In this document: piece by piece, positions 1 to 8,023 of the stretch
Layout: each line of letters opens with the position of its first letter
Position numbering within the stretch: position 1 is the first letter of the stretch
Assembly (NCBI GenBank): GCA_964516325.1
Contig: CAZFAP010000021.1
Coordinates: forward strand, 1 to 39,141
Direction: 5' to 3'
From: CAZFAP01 sp964516325
GTDB lineage: Bacteria; Auribacterota; JABMQX01
DNA: 39,141 nt
Program-made: the position numbers and the translations under genes
The notes under the pieces: generated by a model
The model's input: only the letters and a program-made list of their open reading frames with translations
What the model was told of the DNA's origin: nothing
Database searches by the model: none

Positions 1-380
1 GGGGATTCACTAAATGGCGCATCGCCCGGTCCTCGTACCGCCGCCTGCGCGGGCTTAATGGAACTTCCGCCCCTGATTCCACGGGTTGACACCCGTGGCA
101 AGCCTCTTTCATCCCCTGCGGGGATTCACTAAATCGCGGATATACCTCGGCGTCCGTACCGTCCCCTGCGCGGGCTCAATTGGATTTCGGCTCCTCATTC
201 CACGGGTTGGCACCCGTGGCTACTTTCTGTTTCATCCCCTGCGGGGATTCACTAAATGGCGCATCGCCCGGTCCTCGTACCGCCGCCTGCGCGGGCTTAA
301 TGGAACTTCCGCCCCTGATTCCACGGGTTGACACCCGTGGCAAGCCTCTTTCATCCCCTGCGGGGATTCACTAAATCGCG
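1..380. repeat. Tandem array of ~119-123 bp stem-loop cassettes
   Basis: Units begin at 1, 120, 243 and 362 with GGGGATTCACTAAAT. Bases 1-138 recur exactly at 243-380, while the unit at 120-242 is a diverged copy. Each full unit carries two perfect palindromes. One is CCACGGGT-loop-ACCCGTGG (79-98, 200-219, 321-340). The other is ATCCCC-TGC-GGGGAT (111-125, 234-248, 353-367). The short open frames across this stretch follow the repeat and have no ribosome site or recognisable product, so I treat it as non-coding. The array is cut by the left edge of the window, so its true length is unknown. Confidence 0.9.
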
Positions 381-540
381 TGGGGAATGGGCCGCCATTG
401 CCCTCGCCACGGGCATAATGCCGGGTTTCTCCGCTGAGCCCCCGCAGGGGGCGATATTCCCCTCGCCACGGGCCTCAGCCCGTGGACACCCAGCAAAAAA
501 CCAACCCCAACCCCCCGCAGGGGGCAACACTCCCCTGGCC
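381..540. repeat. Second set of intergenic palindromes
   Basis: After the cassette array come two copies of CCCCCGCAGGGGGC (about 438-452 and 518-532) and a CCACGGG...CCCGTGG hairpin near 467-485. They resemble, but do not match, the palindromes of the array to the left. No gene was found between the array and the oxidoreductase stop at 555. The GC-rich hairpins could also act as the 3' end of that minus-strand transcript, but no T-run supports a clean terminator. Confidence 0.6.
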
Positions 541-554
541 ATGGAGGTTTGCTC

Positions 555-1862
555 TCAGACCTTTTCGGGGACGACGAACGGCGCGCGGTATTCGCGTGTC
601 GCCAGCTTGTTGGCTTCGGGGTCGCCGGGGAACGTCTCGGTCTTCGGGTCGAAAGTCAGGGTGCGACCGAGGCGATGGGCGATGTTCGCCATGTGGCAAA
701 GAGCCGCCGAGAGGTGCCCTTCCTCGACGTCGGCAGTGAGAATCTTGGGGTCTCGCTTCCTGGCCGCGTCGATGAAGTTGGCGAAATGGTCAAAGCCGAC
801 CCCCTGCTGGCGAGGCTCCGGCTTTTCATTGTTTTCCAGGAACAGGTCGTAGGGGCCGCCCGTGTCGTAAATCGCAAGCCATCCTTTGGACCCGTAAAAC
901 AGGTTGCCGACCTTCACCCGTGCTTCGTCGTTGGTGAAGCGACCACGAACGTCGAATACGAGGCATTTTCCATCATCGTACGTGAAGGTTGCCGTCTGCG
1001 TGTTGGGCGTCTGCCCCTGGTCCTTGTAGCCGTACCTTCCGCCCATGCTGCTGACCTTCACGGGGTACCCCTTGCCGAGGCCCCAACGAGCGGTGTCCAT
1101 CTGATGAACGCCCTGGTTGCCGATGTCTCCGTTGCCAAAGTCCCAGAACCAGTGCCAGTTGTAGTGAACGAAGTTGCCGTTGTAGGGCTGCTGCGGCGCC
1201 GGTCCAAGCCACAGGTCGAAATGGAGGTGCGGCGGAACCGGCTCCACCTGCTTGAATCCGATAGAGTCGCGCCTCTTGAAGCAGAGCGCCCGCGCCATGA
1301 ACACTTCTCCAATCGCCCCTTGCTGCATCAGCTCGATCGCTTTCCGGACGCTCGGCGCCGACCTTCCCTGGGAGCCGACCTGGACGATTCGGTTGTATTT
1401 CCGTGCCGCCTCGACCATCTTTCGCCCCTCGAAAATGTTGTGGGATGCGGGCTTCTCTACGTAAACGTCCTTGCCAGCCTGACAAGCCCAGATGGTCGCG
1501 AGAGAGTGCCAGTGATTGGTCGTCGCAATCGAAACCGCGTCCACGTCCTTGTCCTGAAGAAGATTGCGAATGTCGGGATACGTCTTGGGCGTCTTCCCCG
1601 TGGACTGCGCGATGCTCCTCGCCACCTGATTGAGGACCTGCTCGTCCGGGTCGCAGAGCGCCGCAACCTCGACCCCTTTCATCTTCCGGAATGCGTCGGC
1701 GTGCGCCCTTCCTCTCCCGTTGACCCCAATCACGGCGATGCGGATCACCTCGTTCGCTTCGGCGTGGGTCAAGCCGGTCCTTATCGCAGCCACTCCCGCC
1801 GCGATGCCAGCCAGACCCTTACTCGATTTCCTCAGAAAATCTCGGCGATTCATTGGGTTCAT
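555..1862 (-). CDS. Tat-exported Gfo/Idh/MocA family oxidoreductase
   Basis: The protein has 435 residues. The N-terminus has a twin-arginine signal (NRRDFLRK, Arg6-Arg7) followed by an Ala/Gly-rich hydrophobic stretch, so the folded, cofactor-loaded enzyme is probably exported. A Rossmann domain begins near residue 39 (IRIAVIGVNGRGRAHADAF), and the family EKP motif follows (VYVEKPASHN). The C-terminal half is the alpha/beta substrate domain typical of the family, with GxNQGVHQMD-type residues. Members oxidise or epimerise sugars, inositols or related polyols with NAD(P); the substrate cannot be told here. The ATG at 1862 is preceded by AGAGGTGAG, which supports this start. An ATG four codons in is a weaker alternative. 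The gene stands alone, with repeats on one side and a 592-bp gap on the other. Secreted paralogues are numerous in planctomycete-like genomes. Confidence 0.9.
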   Translation of the reverse strand: MNPMNRRDFLRKSSKGLAGIAAGVAAIRTGLTHAEANEVIRIAVIGVNGRGRAHADAFRKMKGVEVAALCDPDEQVLNQVARSIAQSTGKTPKTYPDIRNLLQDKDVDAVSIATTNHWHSLATIWACQAGKDVYVEKPASHNIFEGRKMVEAARKYNRIVQVGSQGRSAPSVRKAIELMQQGAIGEVFMARALCFKRRDSIGFKQVEPVPPHLHFDLWLGPAPQQPYNGNFVHYNWHWFWDFGNGDIGNQGVHQMDTARWGLGKGYPVKVSSMGGRYGYKDQGQTPNTQTATFTYDDGKCLVFDVRGRFTNDEARVKVGNLFYGSKGWLAIYDTGGPYDLFLENNEKPEPRQQGVGFDHFANFIDAARKRDPKILTADVEEGHLSAALCHMANIAHRLGRTLTFDPKTETFPGDPEANKLATREYRAPFVVPEKV

Positions 1863-2454
1863 TTGCTCACCTCTCTGACGATTGAAGTCCAGGACTGCGT
1901 TGTGAATTCATTGTGGGCACTGTATCGCGGCTGCCGTCGGCTGTCAAGCCCATTGGCGGCCCAGTGCAACCTTGTCGCCCCTCCCCTGCAAGAATAGACG
2001 TTGAGATAGGATGACAGGATTCACGGGATAAACCTTGGAGTGGGGCGGCCAAGCTACCCCGCCAAAGGCGGGACTGAGGCAAGCCCCAGCACTCCAAAGC
2101 TGACTCGCCGGATCATCCGGAACCGCCGATGAACGCGGATGGACGCAGATGGATTGCAAAGTGTGTATCCGCGTGTAGCCGCGTGTACCTGCTCCCATCC
2201 GCGGTTACTTCCGAATGCTGTCCATCTTGTAAATCTTGTGGGAAAAACGGGCGGTCCGATAAGGCGGGGGGATTGGCGGGACAGCCCTGGGACACCGTTA
2301 TCAGGGATTAGCTCTGGGAAAAGCCGCCGAAAGGTGGTATAATATAACAATAGAGAATGCGAGGATGCCGATGAGCAGTTATGGCGTCGCGCCGGCTGAA
2401 GAACCGTGGATTTTGGAGGCCCTGGATAACTTCTCCGAGAAAAGGAGGTAGTGG
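1863..2454. other. Intergenic region between divergent genes, with phrase-like repeats
   Basis: No gene is supported here. It contains three pieces of dispersed repeats found elsewhere in the window: GACAGGATTCACGGGAT near 2012-2029 (relative of 37264-37300), CCGATGAACGCGGATGGACG near 2126-2145 (relative of 16279-16301), and CCATCTTGTAAATCTTGTGGG near 2221 (relative of 37312-37340). A perfect TATAAT lies at 2338-2343 and could be a -10 box for the large gene at 2455, but no good -35 box lies 16-18 bases upstream, so the promoter is only a suggestion. Confidence 0.6.
2441..2449 (+). promoter_or_regulatory. Shine-Dalgarno site fixing a TTG start
   Basis: AAAGGAGGT ends five bases before TTG at 2455. 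The GTG at 2451 is out of frame, and no ATG lies near the start of the open frame. The strong site makes TTG the likely initiation codon of the 1721-residue protein and may offset the weak start codon. Confidence 0.75.
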
Positions 2455-5400
2455 TTGCAGGCTGTACGAAATCGCTGCGAGAGAATCCTGCACGGATCGC
2501 TGGCGTGCCTTGCCCGGCTGTTTCTTCTCATATTGTTGACTTTGCCCTCCTTGCTGCTGTCCCTCTCGGGGGCTTTCGGGGATGTCCTCGCTTTGGAGGC
2601 TCCTGGCTTAGAGGCGTCTGAGGCGACTCAACTCACCCCCGATTTCAGCCAGCCCGTCGTTTCCGCCGACATTGTGATTAACGAAATCCTGTACAACCCG
2701 CCGGAGGACGACACGGGGGACGAGCTGGAGTTTGTCGAGCTTTACAACAGAGGGGCGGAGGACGTTGACATCAGTGGATGGCAGTTCACGGACGGAATCA
2801 GCTTTGTCTTTCCGCAGGGCACAATCATCAAAGCCGGGGATTATCTCGTGGTCTGCTCCGACATGGCTGAGATGGTCTCCCGGTACGGGACGTACAAGAT
2901 AACAGGCTCCTTCGACGGGAGGCTCGAGAACCGCGGCGAGCGGGTGGCCCTGAGCGACAATTCCGCCGTTCCCGTGCTTGTTGATGAGATTACTTACGAC
3001 ACAGGCGGGGAATGGCCAAACGAGCCGGACGGCGGCGGCCCGTCGCTCGAGCTGGTGAATCCCTGGGTTGATAACGCTTTGGCAGGGTACTGGCGCGCGA
3101 GCACGCCCCCAGAAAATGGTGGCACGCCCGGCGAGCAAAACAGTTGGTATCAGGATAATCCCCCGCCGGTCATCAGCGAGGTGAGCAGAAGCCTGCTGGC
3201 GCCGACGTCTTCACAGGTGGTTACTGTGACCGCAAAGGTTGGCGATGACACGGCTGTCCAGGCGGTATGGTTGCATTACGTCGCGGGAGCTGACCCGGGA
3301 GGAACGGCGCGGACTATCGAGATGACGGACGGCGGGAATGGGACGTTCTCGGCGGTGATTCCTGCCCAGGCGAATGGCACGTGGGTCTGGTACGCGATTG
3401 AGGCGGCGGACGATTTGGGCGCTGTTGGATGGTGGCCCCGCGGCGCTCCGGGGAAAAAGGCATGGTATCGCGTGGAGAATTTCCCGACCGCCGTGGGCGA
3501 CATCGTCATTAACGAGATTATGTATCACAACACAATCGAGTTGGGCGAGGACCTGGAATGGGTGGAGATATTCAACGGGGGCGCCCGCACGGTTGACCTG
3601 AGCCTCTGGTGTCTGAAGGACGACGAGGATGGCCACGCATTCTATTTGCCTATGGGGACATCGCTTTCGACAGGAGATTTTGTGGTCCTATGCCGCGATG
3701 CTTTGCGGACTGCGGAGGTTTATGGCATTGGCAATGTGGTCGGCGACTTCACGTTTCATTTCAGCGACGGCGGGTCACTCGTTCGGCTGTATAATGCCAA
3801 CGGAATCCTGATGGACTCGGTCGAATACGGGGACTCTTCGCCGTGGTCGGAGCTGGCGGACGGGGAGGGGGCGTCCCTGGAATGCGTTGACCCCTTTGCG
3901 CACAACTCCGTCTTCAGCAATTGGGGACCCGGGGTACCCTCCGGAACGCCGGGCTTCCTCAATAGCGTCTATTCCCGCGACAATCACGATACGGACATCG
4001 TGATCAACGAAATCATGTATCATCCCGCCAACGACGATGACGAAGCGCAGTTTATCGAGCTTTTCAATGAAGGCTCCCGCACGATTAACTTAGGTGGTTG
4101 GCAATTCACCCGCGGCATCACTCATACCTTTGCGAACGGGACATCGCTGGGTCCGAACGGCTTCTTGCTCCTGTGCATGAATCCCGCGAGAGCCCAGTCT
4201 GTCTATGGGTTCACGGCGCCCGCCGTTCAATGGGATGCCGGGAGGCTCGACCATGGGGGCGAGACGCTCGCCCTCGAGAACGCCGTCGGCACAACCATTG
4301 ACATCGTGAAATACGACGACGCGCAACCGTGGCCCGCAGCCGCGGATGGGTTCGGCTCTTCTCTCGAATGCATCAATCCTTTCGTGGACAACAATCATCC
4401 GAGGAACTGGCGCGCCAGCAGCGGCGCCGCGTACTGGCAACTCGTCCGGCGGAGCGGGACAGCCGCTTCCAACCAGTTGTGCTTCTACATGCTCGACGAC
4501 GGAGAATGTATCATTGACGACATCTCAATCACTGATTCGGGCGGGGCGAGCAACTACATCCCGAACAGTGGCTTCGAGACCGACGAGTCGGGCTGGCAGA
4601 AAACGGGCAACCATTCGTGGTCGTACCGCGAGATAGGGCAAGCCCATTCGGGAGAAGCCAGCATGCACATCCTCGCCACGGATACCGGCGCCGCCTCGAC
4701 GGACTGCGTCGCCATTTACACGGCGCCGGCTCTGGTCAAGGGACCAAAATATGAGCTTTCCTTCTGGGTGAAGCACGTGAAGGGGAGCACGAGACTGTAT
4801 TCGGGTGTCACTGGCGGAGGGCTTGGCGGGGAGACGCTTCTCGCCGGGAAGGGCTTGCTCTGCTCTCCCGGAGGTCCGAATACGGTCTTCTCGCTCGACC
4901 TCCCACCGTTCATTTCACGGATCGAGCACGTTCCGAGCATGCCCAAGCCCTCGGAAATCGGCAAGATAGTCGCCGCGGTCGAAGACGATTTTCAGGTGGC
5001 TGCCGTGACCCTGGAATATAAGCCGGCGCTTCAGGCGAGCTGGACGACGGCGGCGATGCGCGATGATGGGCTGAACGGGGACACCGCCGCCGGCGACGGG
5101 CTTTACACCGCGACGACCGCCACGTACCCTTCTCAGACGGTCGTGCAATACGTCGTTACCGCCTGGGACAATGCGGGCAATTCGACGCGCAGCCCGGCTT
5201 TGAACGACCCCAATCCCAATCATGCGTACTTCGTCTATGGGCAGGATGTCGTCTCAAAGCTCCCGGTCTATTTCATGACCATCCCAAACATGTCGAGCAT
5301 GAACCCCTGGAGCGATAACTATGTGCCCGCGACTTTCATTTATCAGGGGAGAGTTCACGAGAACGTGGGCGTCCGTTACCGCGGTCAGACTTCGCGGTCG

Positions 5401-7620
5401 TACCCGAAGAAAAGCCTGAAAGTCCGTTTCAATAAGGGCGACCTGTTTGCCAGCTTTTTCGACGACGAGCTGAAATCCATAGACCTTCAGGCGATGTGGG
5501 CAGACAAAGCGTTCCTGCGGGAAAAACTCTCCAACGATATGTTCAAGAAGATGGGCGTGGCGTACTGCGAGACTCGCCACGTCCTGCTCTACATCAACGG
5601 CGGATATTGGGGACTGTTCCTGGAAATGGAGGCGCCGGGAAGGAGGTACTTGAAGCGGAATGGCAGGGATGATACCGGGAATCTTTACAAAGGGTACAAC
5701 GAGGCGACCGACACCTGGGGATTCGAGAAGAAAACCAACGAAACCGACGGCAGCATGGCGGACCTCGACTCGTTCCTGTGGGGGATCAACAACACGCCCG
5801 ACGCGCAGATCACGGATTACTTGAACACTCGCTGCAACGTGGATTCTCACATCGCGTACAACGCGGTCAATTCCGTCATCAACAATTCCGACCAGCCCGC
5901 GAAGAACTATTTTCTGTACCACGACCCGACATCCGACAAGTGGGAGATGTTCCCCTGGGACCTCGACCTCACCTACGGGCGAAACTACGAGCTGAGCGGC
6001 GGCGTTTGCAACGATACCATTCGCTGGAACAACCACGTCTTCTTCGGCACACGCATCCACCCGAAGAACGATGGCCCCTGGAATAGAATCATTGACCGAT
6101 TCTTCTATCCGGAGACCAGCCCCTACACCGAGCCGTTCCGCAAAGAGATGATCGAGACGACGAAATACATCCTCGACACGTTCTTCACGCCAGACCTTCA
6201 GTACCGCGAGATTGATTCGCTTGCCGCGCTGATAAAGGAAGAGGTCCCGAAGGACCGGGCGAAATGGGGCACGTACAGTTCTGTGGATACCGACCTTCCG
6301 ACGCAGGTCAGCATCCTCAAAGGCTTCATCACCAACCGGAGGAATTACCTCTTCACGAATTTCCTCACCGACCGCAATGCCCCCGTGAAGCCGAGGAATG
6401 CTTACCCGAGAGACAAGGACTACACGGTCTTCCCGACCGCCAACTTGCACCCGACCGCGTACAGCGACCCGAACGGCGACGCCCATGCAGCGTCCGAGTG
6501 GCAAATTCGGGAGGAGGGAAGCTATTGGACCGAGATCGTTCTCGACACCGAAGAGGATACTGAGCACAAGGTGTCGCTTGACGTGCCGCCCGCCATTCTG
6601 GAGCCAACGAGGATTTACTTCTGGCGAGTGAGGTTCAAGGACAGCAGCGGGCTGTGGGGGAACTGGTCCGAGGAGACTTCTTTCGCTATCGGCGTTGACA
6701 CCGACGCGGATGGCTTGTGCGATTCCGTCGAGACCAACACCGGCTCGTACAAGAATGAGACGAACACCGGCACGGATCCCCGAAACCCCGACACCGACGC
6801 GGACGGGCTGATGGACGGCGAGGAGGTCAACCAATTCGCCACCAACCCCACCTCCGGCGACTCCGATGCGGATACGCTCACCGATTGGGAGGAAGTCAAG
6901 ACCTATTCCACCGACCCGAACAAGGGGGATACGGATGGCGACCGCTTGCCGGACGCCTGGGAGATCGCCAACCTTCTCGACCCGAAGAGCGAGGTGGGGC
7001 TTGACGGGAATTCCGGCGACCCCGACGGAGATGGTCTCATAAACCTCGCCGAGTTTCTGAACAAGACTAACCCGAACAACCCGGATAGTGATGGCGACGG
7101 GATGGATGACGGCTGGGAAATCACGTATTCCTTCAGCCCGACGGACGCCACGGGTCTAAACGGGGCGGACGGCGACGCCGACGAGGACGGGCTGAACAAC
7201 CTCGGCGAGTACCAGCACCGCACTTCGCCGCGGAAAGCGGATACCGATGAAGATGGTTTGGGTGACCTGTGGGAAGTCGAGAACAACCTCGACCCGAGGA
7301 GCGGTGTCGGATGGAACGGGCCCGAGGGCGATCCGGACGGCGACGGCATGAGCAACCTCAGTGAGATGATCGCGGGGACAGACCCGAAGTCTGCGGAGTC
7401 AATCTTTGCGGTCGCTTCCGTGAAAGCCAATAACCCAGGCGTCGTCATCAGCTGGCGGACGGCCGTCGGGAGGAAGTACTGGGTTTACGCGGCGGATGAC
7501 CTCGGCGGAGAATGGTCGCCTGTCGGAGCGGAGATTGCGGGAACCGGCGGGGAGGAAATCTACGTTGACGAAGGCGCGGAATCTGCAAAGGTTCGGTACT
7601 ATAAGATTGCCGTCGAGTAG
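2455..7620 (+). CDS. Giant secreted protein: three lamin-tail domains, CotH kinase-like domain, thrombospondin-3 repeats
   Basis: The protein has 1721 residues. An N-terminal signal peptide has its hydrophobic core at about residues 16-38. Three lamin-tail (LTD) domains start at about 72, 349 and 513, each opening with IVINEI. A carbohydrate-binding-like segment around 690-810 includes YIPNSGFETDESGW. A CotH-type domain spans about 936-1305, with VRYRGQTSRSYPKKS and the acidic FPWDLDLTYG motif. A fibronectin-like stretch follows. About nine calcium-binding thrombospondin-3 motifs (DTDADGL, DSDGDGM and similar) cover 1415-1645. The last ~70 residues form a module ending in VRYYKIAVE that recurs in the 34-36 kb genes. 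CotH homologues are atypical protein kinases in spore coats and other exported proteins; LTD domains are common in extracellular bacterial proteins. I infer a surface or matrix protein, possibly self-phosphorylating. The substrate is unknown. It is probably monocistronic. Confidence 0.9.
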   Translation: MQAVRNRCERILHGSLACLARLFLLILLTLPSLLLSLSGAFGDVLALEAPGLEASEATQLTPDFSQPVVSADIVINEILYNPPEDDTGDELEFVELYNRGAEDVDISGWQFTDGISFVFPQGTIIKAGDYLVVCSDMAEMVSRYGTYKITGSFDGRLENRGERVALSDNSAVPVLVDEITYDTGGEWPNEPDGGGPSLELVNPWVDNALAGYWRASTPPENGGTPGEQNSWYQDNPPPVISEVSRSLLAPTSSQVVTVTAKVGDDTAVQAVWLHYVAGADPGGTARTIEMTDGGNGTFSAVIPAQANGTWVWYAIEAADDLGAVGWWPRGAPGKKAWYRVENFPTAVGDIVINEIMYHNTIELGEDLEWVEIFNGGARTVDLSLWCLKDDEDGHAFYLPMGTSLSTGDFVVLCRDALRTAEVYGIGNVVGDFTFHFSDGGSLVRLYNANGILMDSVEYGDSSPWSELADGEGASLECVDPFAHNSVFSNWGPGVPSGTPGFLNSVYSRDNHDTDIVINEIMYHPANDDDEAQFIELFNEGSRTINLGGWQFTRGITHTFANGTSLGPNGFLLLCMNPARAQSVYGFTAPAVQWDAGRLDHGGETLALENAVGTTIDIVKYDDAQPWPAAADGFGSSLECINPFVDNNHPRNWRASSGAAYWQLVRRSGTAASNQLCFYMLDDGECIIDDISITDSGGASNYIPNSGFETDESGWQKTGNHSWSYREIGQAHSGEASMHILATDTGAASTDCVAIYTAPALVKGPKYELSFWVKHVKGSTRLYSGVTGGGLGGETLLAGKGLLCSPGGPNTVFSLDLPPFISRIEHVPSMPKPSEIGKIVAAVEDDFQVAAVTLEYKPALQASWTTAAMRDDGLNGDTAAGDGLYTATTATYPSQTVVQYVVTAWDNAGNSTRSPALNDPNPNHAYFVYGQDVVSKLPVYFMTIPNMSSMNPWSDNYVPATFIYQGRVHENVGVRYRGQTSRSYPKKSLKVRFNKGDLFASFFDDELKSIDLQAMWADKAFLREKLSNDMFKKMGVAYCETRHVLLYINGGYWGLFLEMEAPGRRYLKRNGRDDTGNLYKGYNEATDTWGFEKKTNETDGSMADLDSFLWGINNTPDAQITDYLNTRCNVDSHIAYNAVNSVINNSDQPAKNYFLYHDPTSDKWEMFPWDLDLTYGRNYELSGGVCNDTIRWNNHVFFGTRIHPKNDGPWNRIIDRFFYPETSPYTEPFRKEMIETTKYILDTFFTPDLQYREIDSLAALIKEEVPKDRAKWGTYSSVDTDLPTQVSILKGFITNRRNYLFTNFLTDRNAPVKPRNAYPRDKDYTVFPTANLHPTAYSDPNGDAHAASEWQIREEGSYWTEIVLDTEEDTEHKVSLDVPPAILEPTRIYFWRVRFKDSSGLWGNWSEETSFAIGVDTDADGLCDSVETNTGSYKNETNTGTDPRNPDTDADGLMDGEEVNQFATNPTSGDSDADTLTDWEEVKTYSTDPNKGDTDGDRLPDAWEIANLLDPKSEVGLDGNSGDPDGDGLINLAEFLNKTNPNNPDSDGDGMDDGWEITYSFSPTDATGLNGADGDADEDGLNNLGEYQHRTSPRKADTDEDGLGDLWEVENNLDPRSGVGWNGPEGDPDGDGMSNLSEMIAGTDPKSAESIFAVASVKANNPGVVISWRTAVGRKYWVYAADDLGGEWSPVGAEIAGTGGEEIYVDEGAESAKVRYYKIAVE

Positions 7621-7717
7621 GGAACCGTGCCTCCGTTCGCTGCCCGTTGTGGAACCGCAGAGTGGAGCCTCCCTGGTATCCTTTATTCTCGGCGTTGTCG
7701 GTTGGCATAAAAAAGGC

Positions 7718-7747
7718 TTGACAGGTTGAATGAAGGGATGGTAAATT
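7718..7747 (+). promoter_or_regulatory. Sigma-70-type promoter of the ilv-leu operon
   Basis: TTGACA at 7718-7723 is a perfect -35 box. TAAATT at 7742-7747 is a 4/6 -10 box, with an 18-base spacer. Transcription would begin near 7754, about 34 bases before the leader peptide. The sequence between the previous stop (7620) and this site shows nothing else recognisable. The position directly upstream of a leader peptide and attenuator supports function. Confidence 0.7.
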
Positions 7748-7787
7748 TTCGCCCGACTGTTGGTTTGAAGGCGTCTCTGGAGGAAAA

Positions 7788-7904
7788 ATGGCAATCAGTT
7801 TCAATTTAGCTCTCGTCGTGGTTGTGGTACTCGGGCTCGCTCTATTGGTGCGGAGCGAGTCAGTGGGGAGAGTATCGCCTGTGAGAGCCTCCAGAGCACC
7901 GTAG
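7788..7904 (+). CDS. Branched-chain amino-acid leader peptide (38 residues)
   Basis: This ATG frame is too short for routine gene calling. It starts 4 bases after GGAGG (GGAGGAAAAATG) and ends in TAG at 7902-7904. Residues 7-21 read LALVVVVVLGLALLV. There are five consecutive valine codons (GTC GTG GTT GTG GTA, 7815-7829), six leucines, four more valines and one isoleucine in 38 codons. That composition, just before an intrinsic terminator and ilvD, is what is known of leader peptides that attenuate ilv and leu operons. I infer that ribosome stalling when charged tRNA-Val or tRNA-Leu is scarce controls the downstream genes. Few Ile codons suggests Val and Leu are the main signals. A small membrane peptide is a less likely reading of the hydrophobic run. 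Confidence 0.85.
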   Translation: MAISFNLALVVVVVLGLALLVRSESVGRVSPVRASRAP

Positions 7905-7938
7905 AAAAAAAGGCAACATAGGGAAACTCAACCCACTG
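7861..7938 (+). promoter_or_regulatory. Predicted antiterminator pairing of the ilv attenuator
   Basis: CAGTGGG at 7861-7867 lies inside the leader peptide, at codons 25-27. It is exactly complementary to CCCACTG at 7932-7938, which overlaps the 5' arm of the terminator. The two structures cannot form together. A ribosome halted on the valine run (7815-7829) would leave 7861-7867 free to pair and keep transcription going. A ribosome that translates through would mask it, letting the terminator form. The complementarity is read directly; the regulatory role is inference. Confidence 0.65.
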
Positions 7939-7960
7939 TCGGAAAGATGGTGGGTTTTTT
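7930..7960 (+). terminator. Intrinsic terminator (attenuator) before ilvD
   Basis: AACCCAC (7930-7936) pairs with GTGGGTT (7950-7956) around a 13-base loop, and the T-run continues to 7960. It lies 25 bases after the leader stop codon and 63 bases before the ilvD start, where a regulated terminator of a leader is expected. Confidence 0.8.
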
Positions 7961-8023
7961 GTTTCGGGAAAAGTTTCGTTTTGTGATTGTCCAGCTCTTC
8001 GGAAAAAGAAAGAGGATTCGGAC

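Noticed and set aside
1..380. Possible CRISPR array
   Set aside because: Units are about 120 bases and near-identical throughout, with palindromes in each. There are no short identical repeats separated by unique spacers, and no cas gene is present.
549..1997. 482-codon frame antisense to the Tat oxidoreductase
   Set aside because: It overlaps a clear conserved gene fully and shows no domain, signal or ribosome site.
5254..6834. 526-codon frame antisense to the CotH region
   Set aside because: It is low in structure and overlaps a well-supported domain on the other strand.
7661..7960. T-box riboswitch upstream of ilvD
   Set aside because: I found no T-box-type conserved sequence or specifier loop. 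The leader peptide explains the terminator better.
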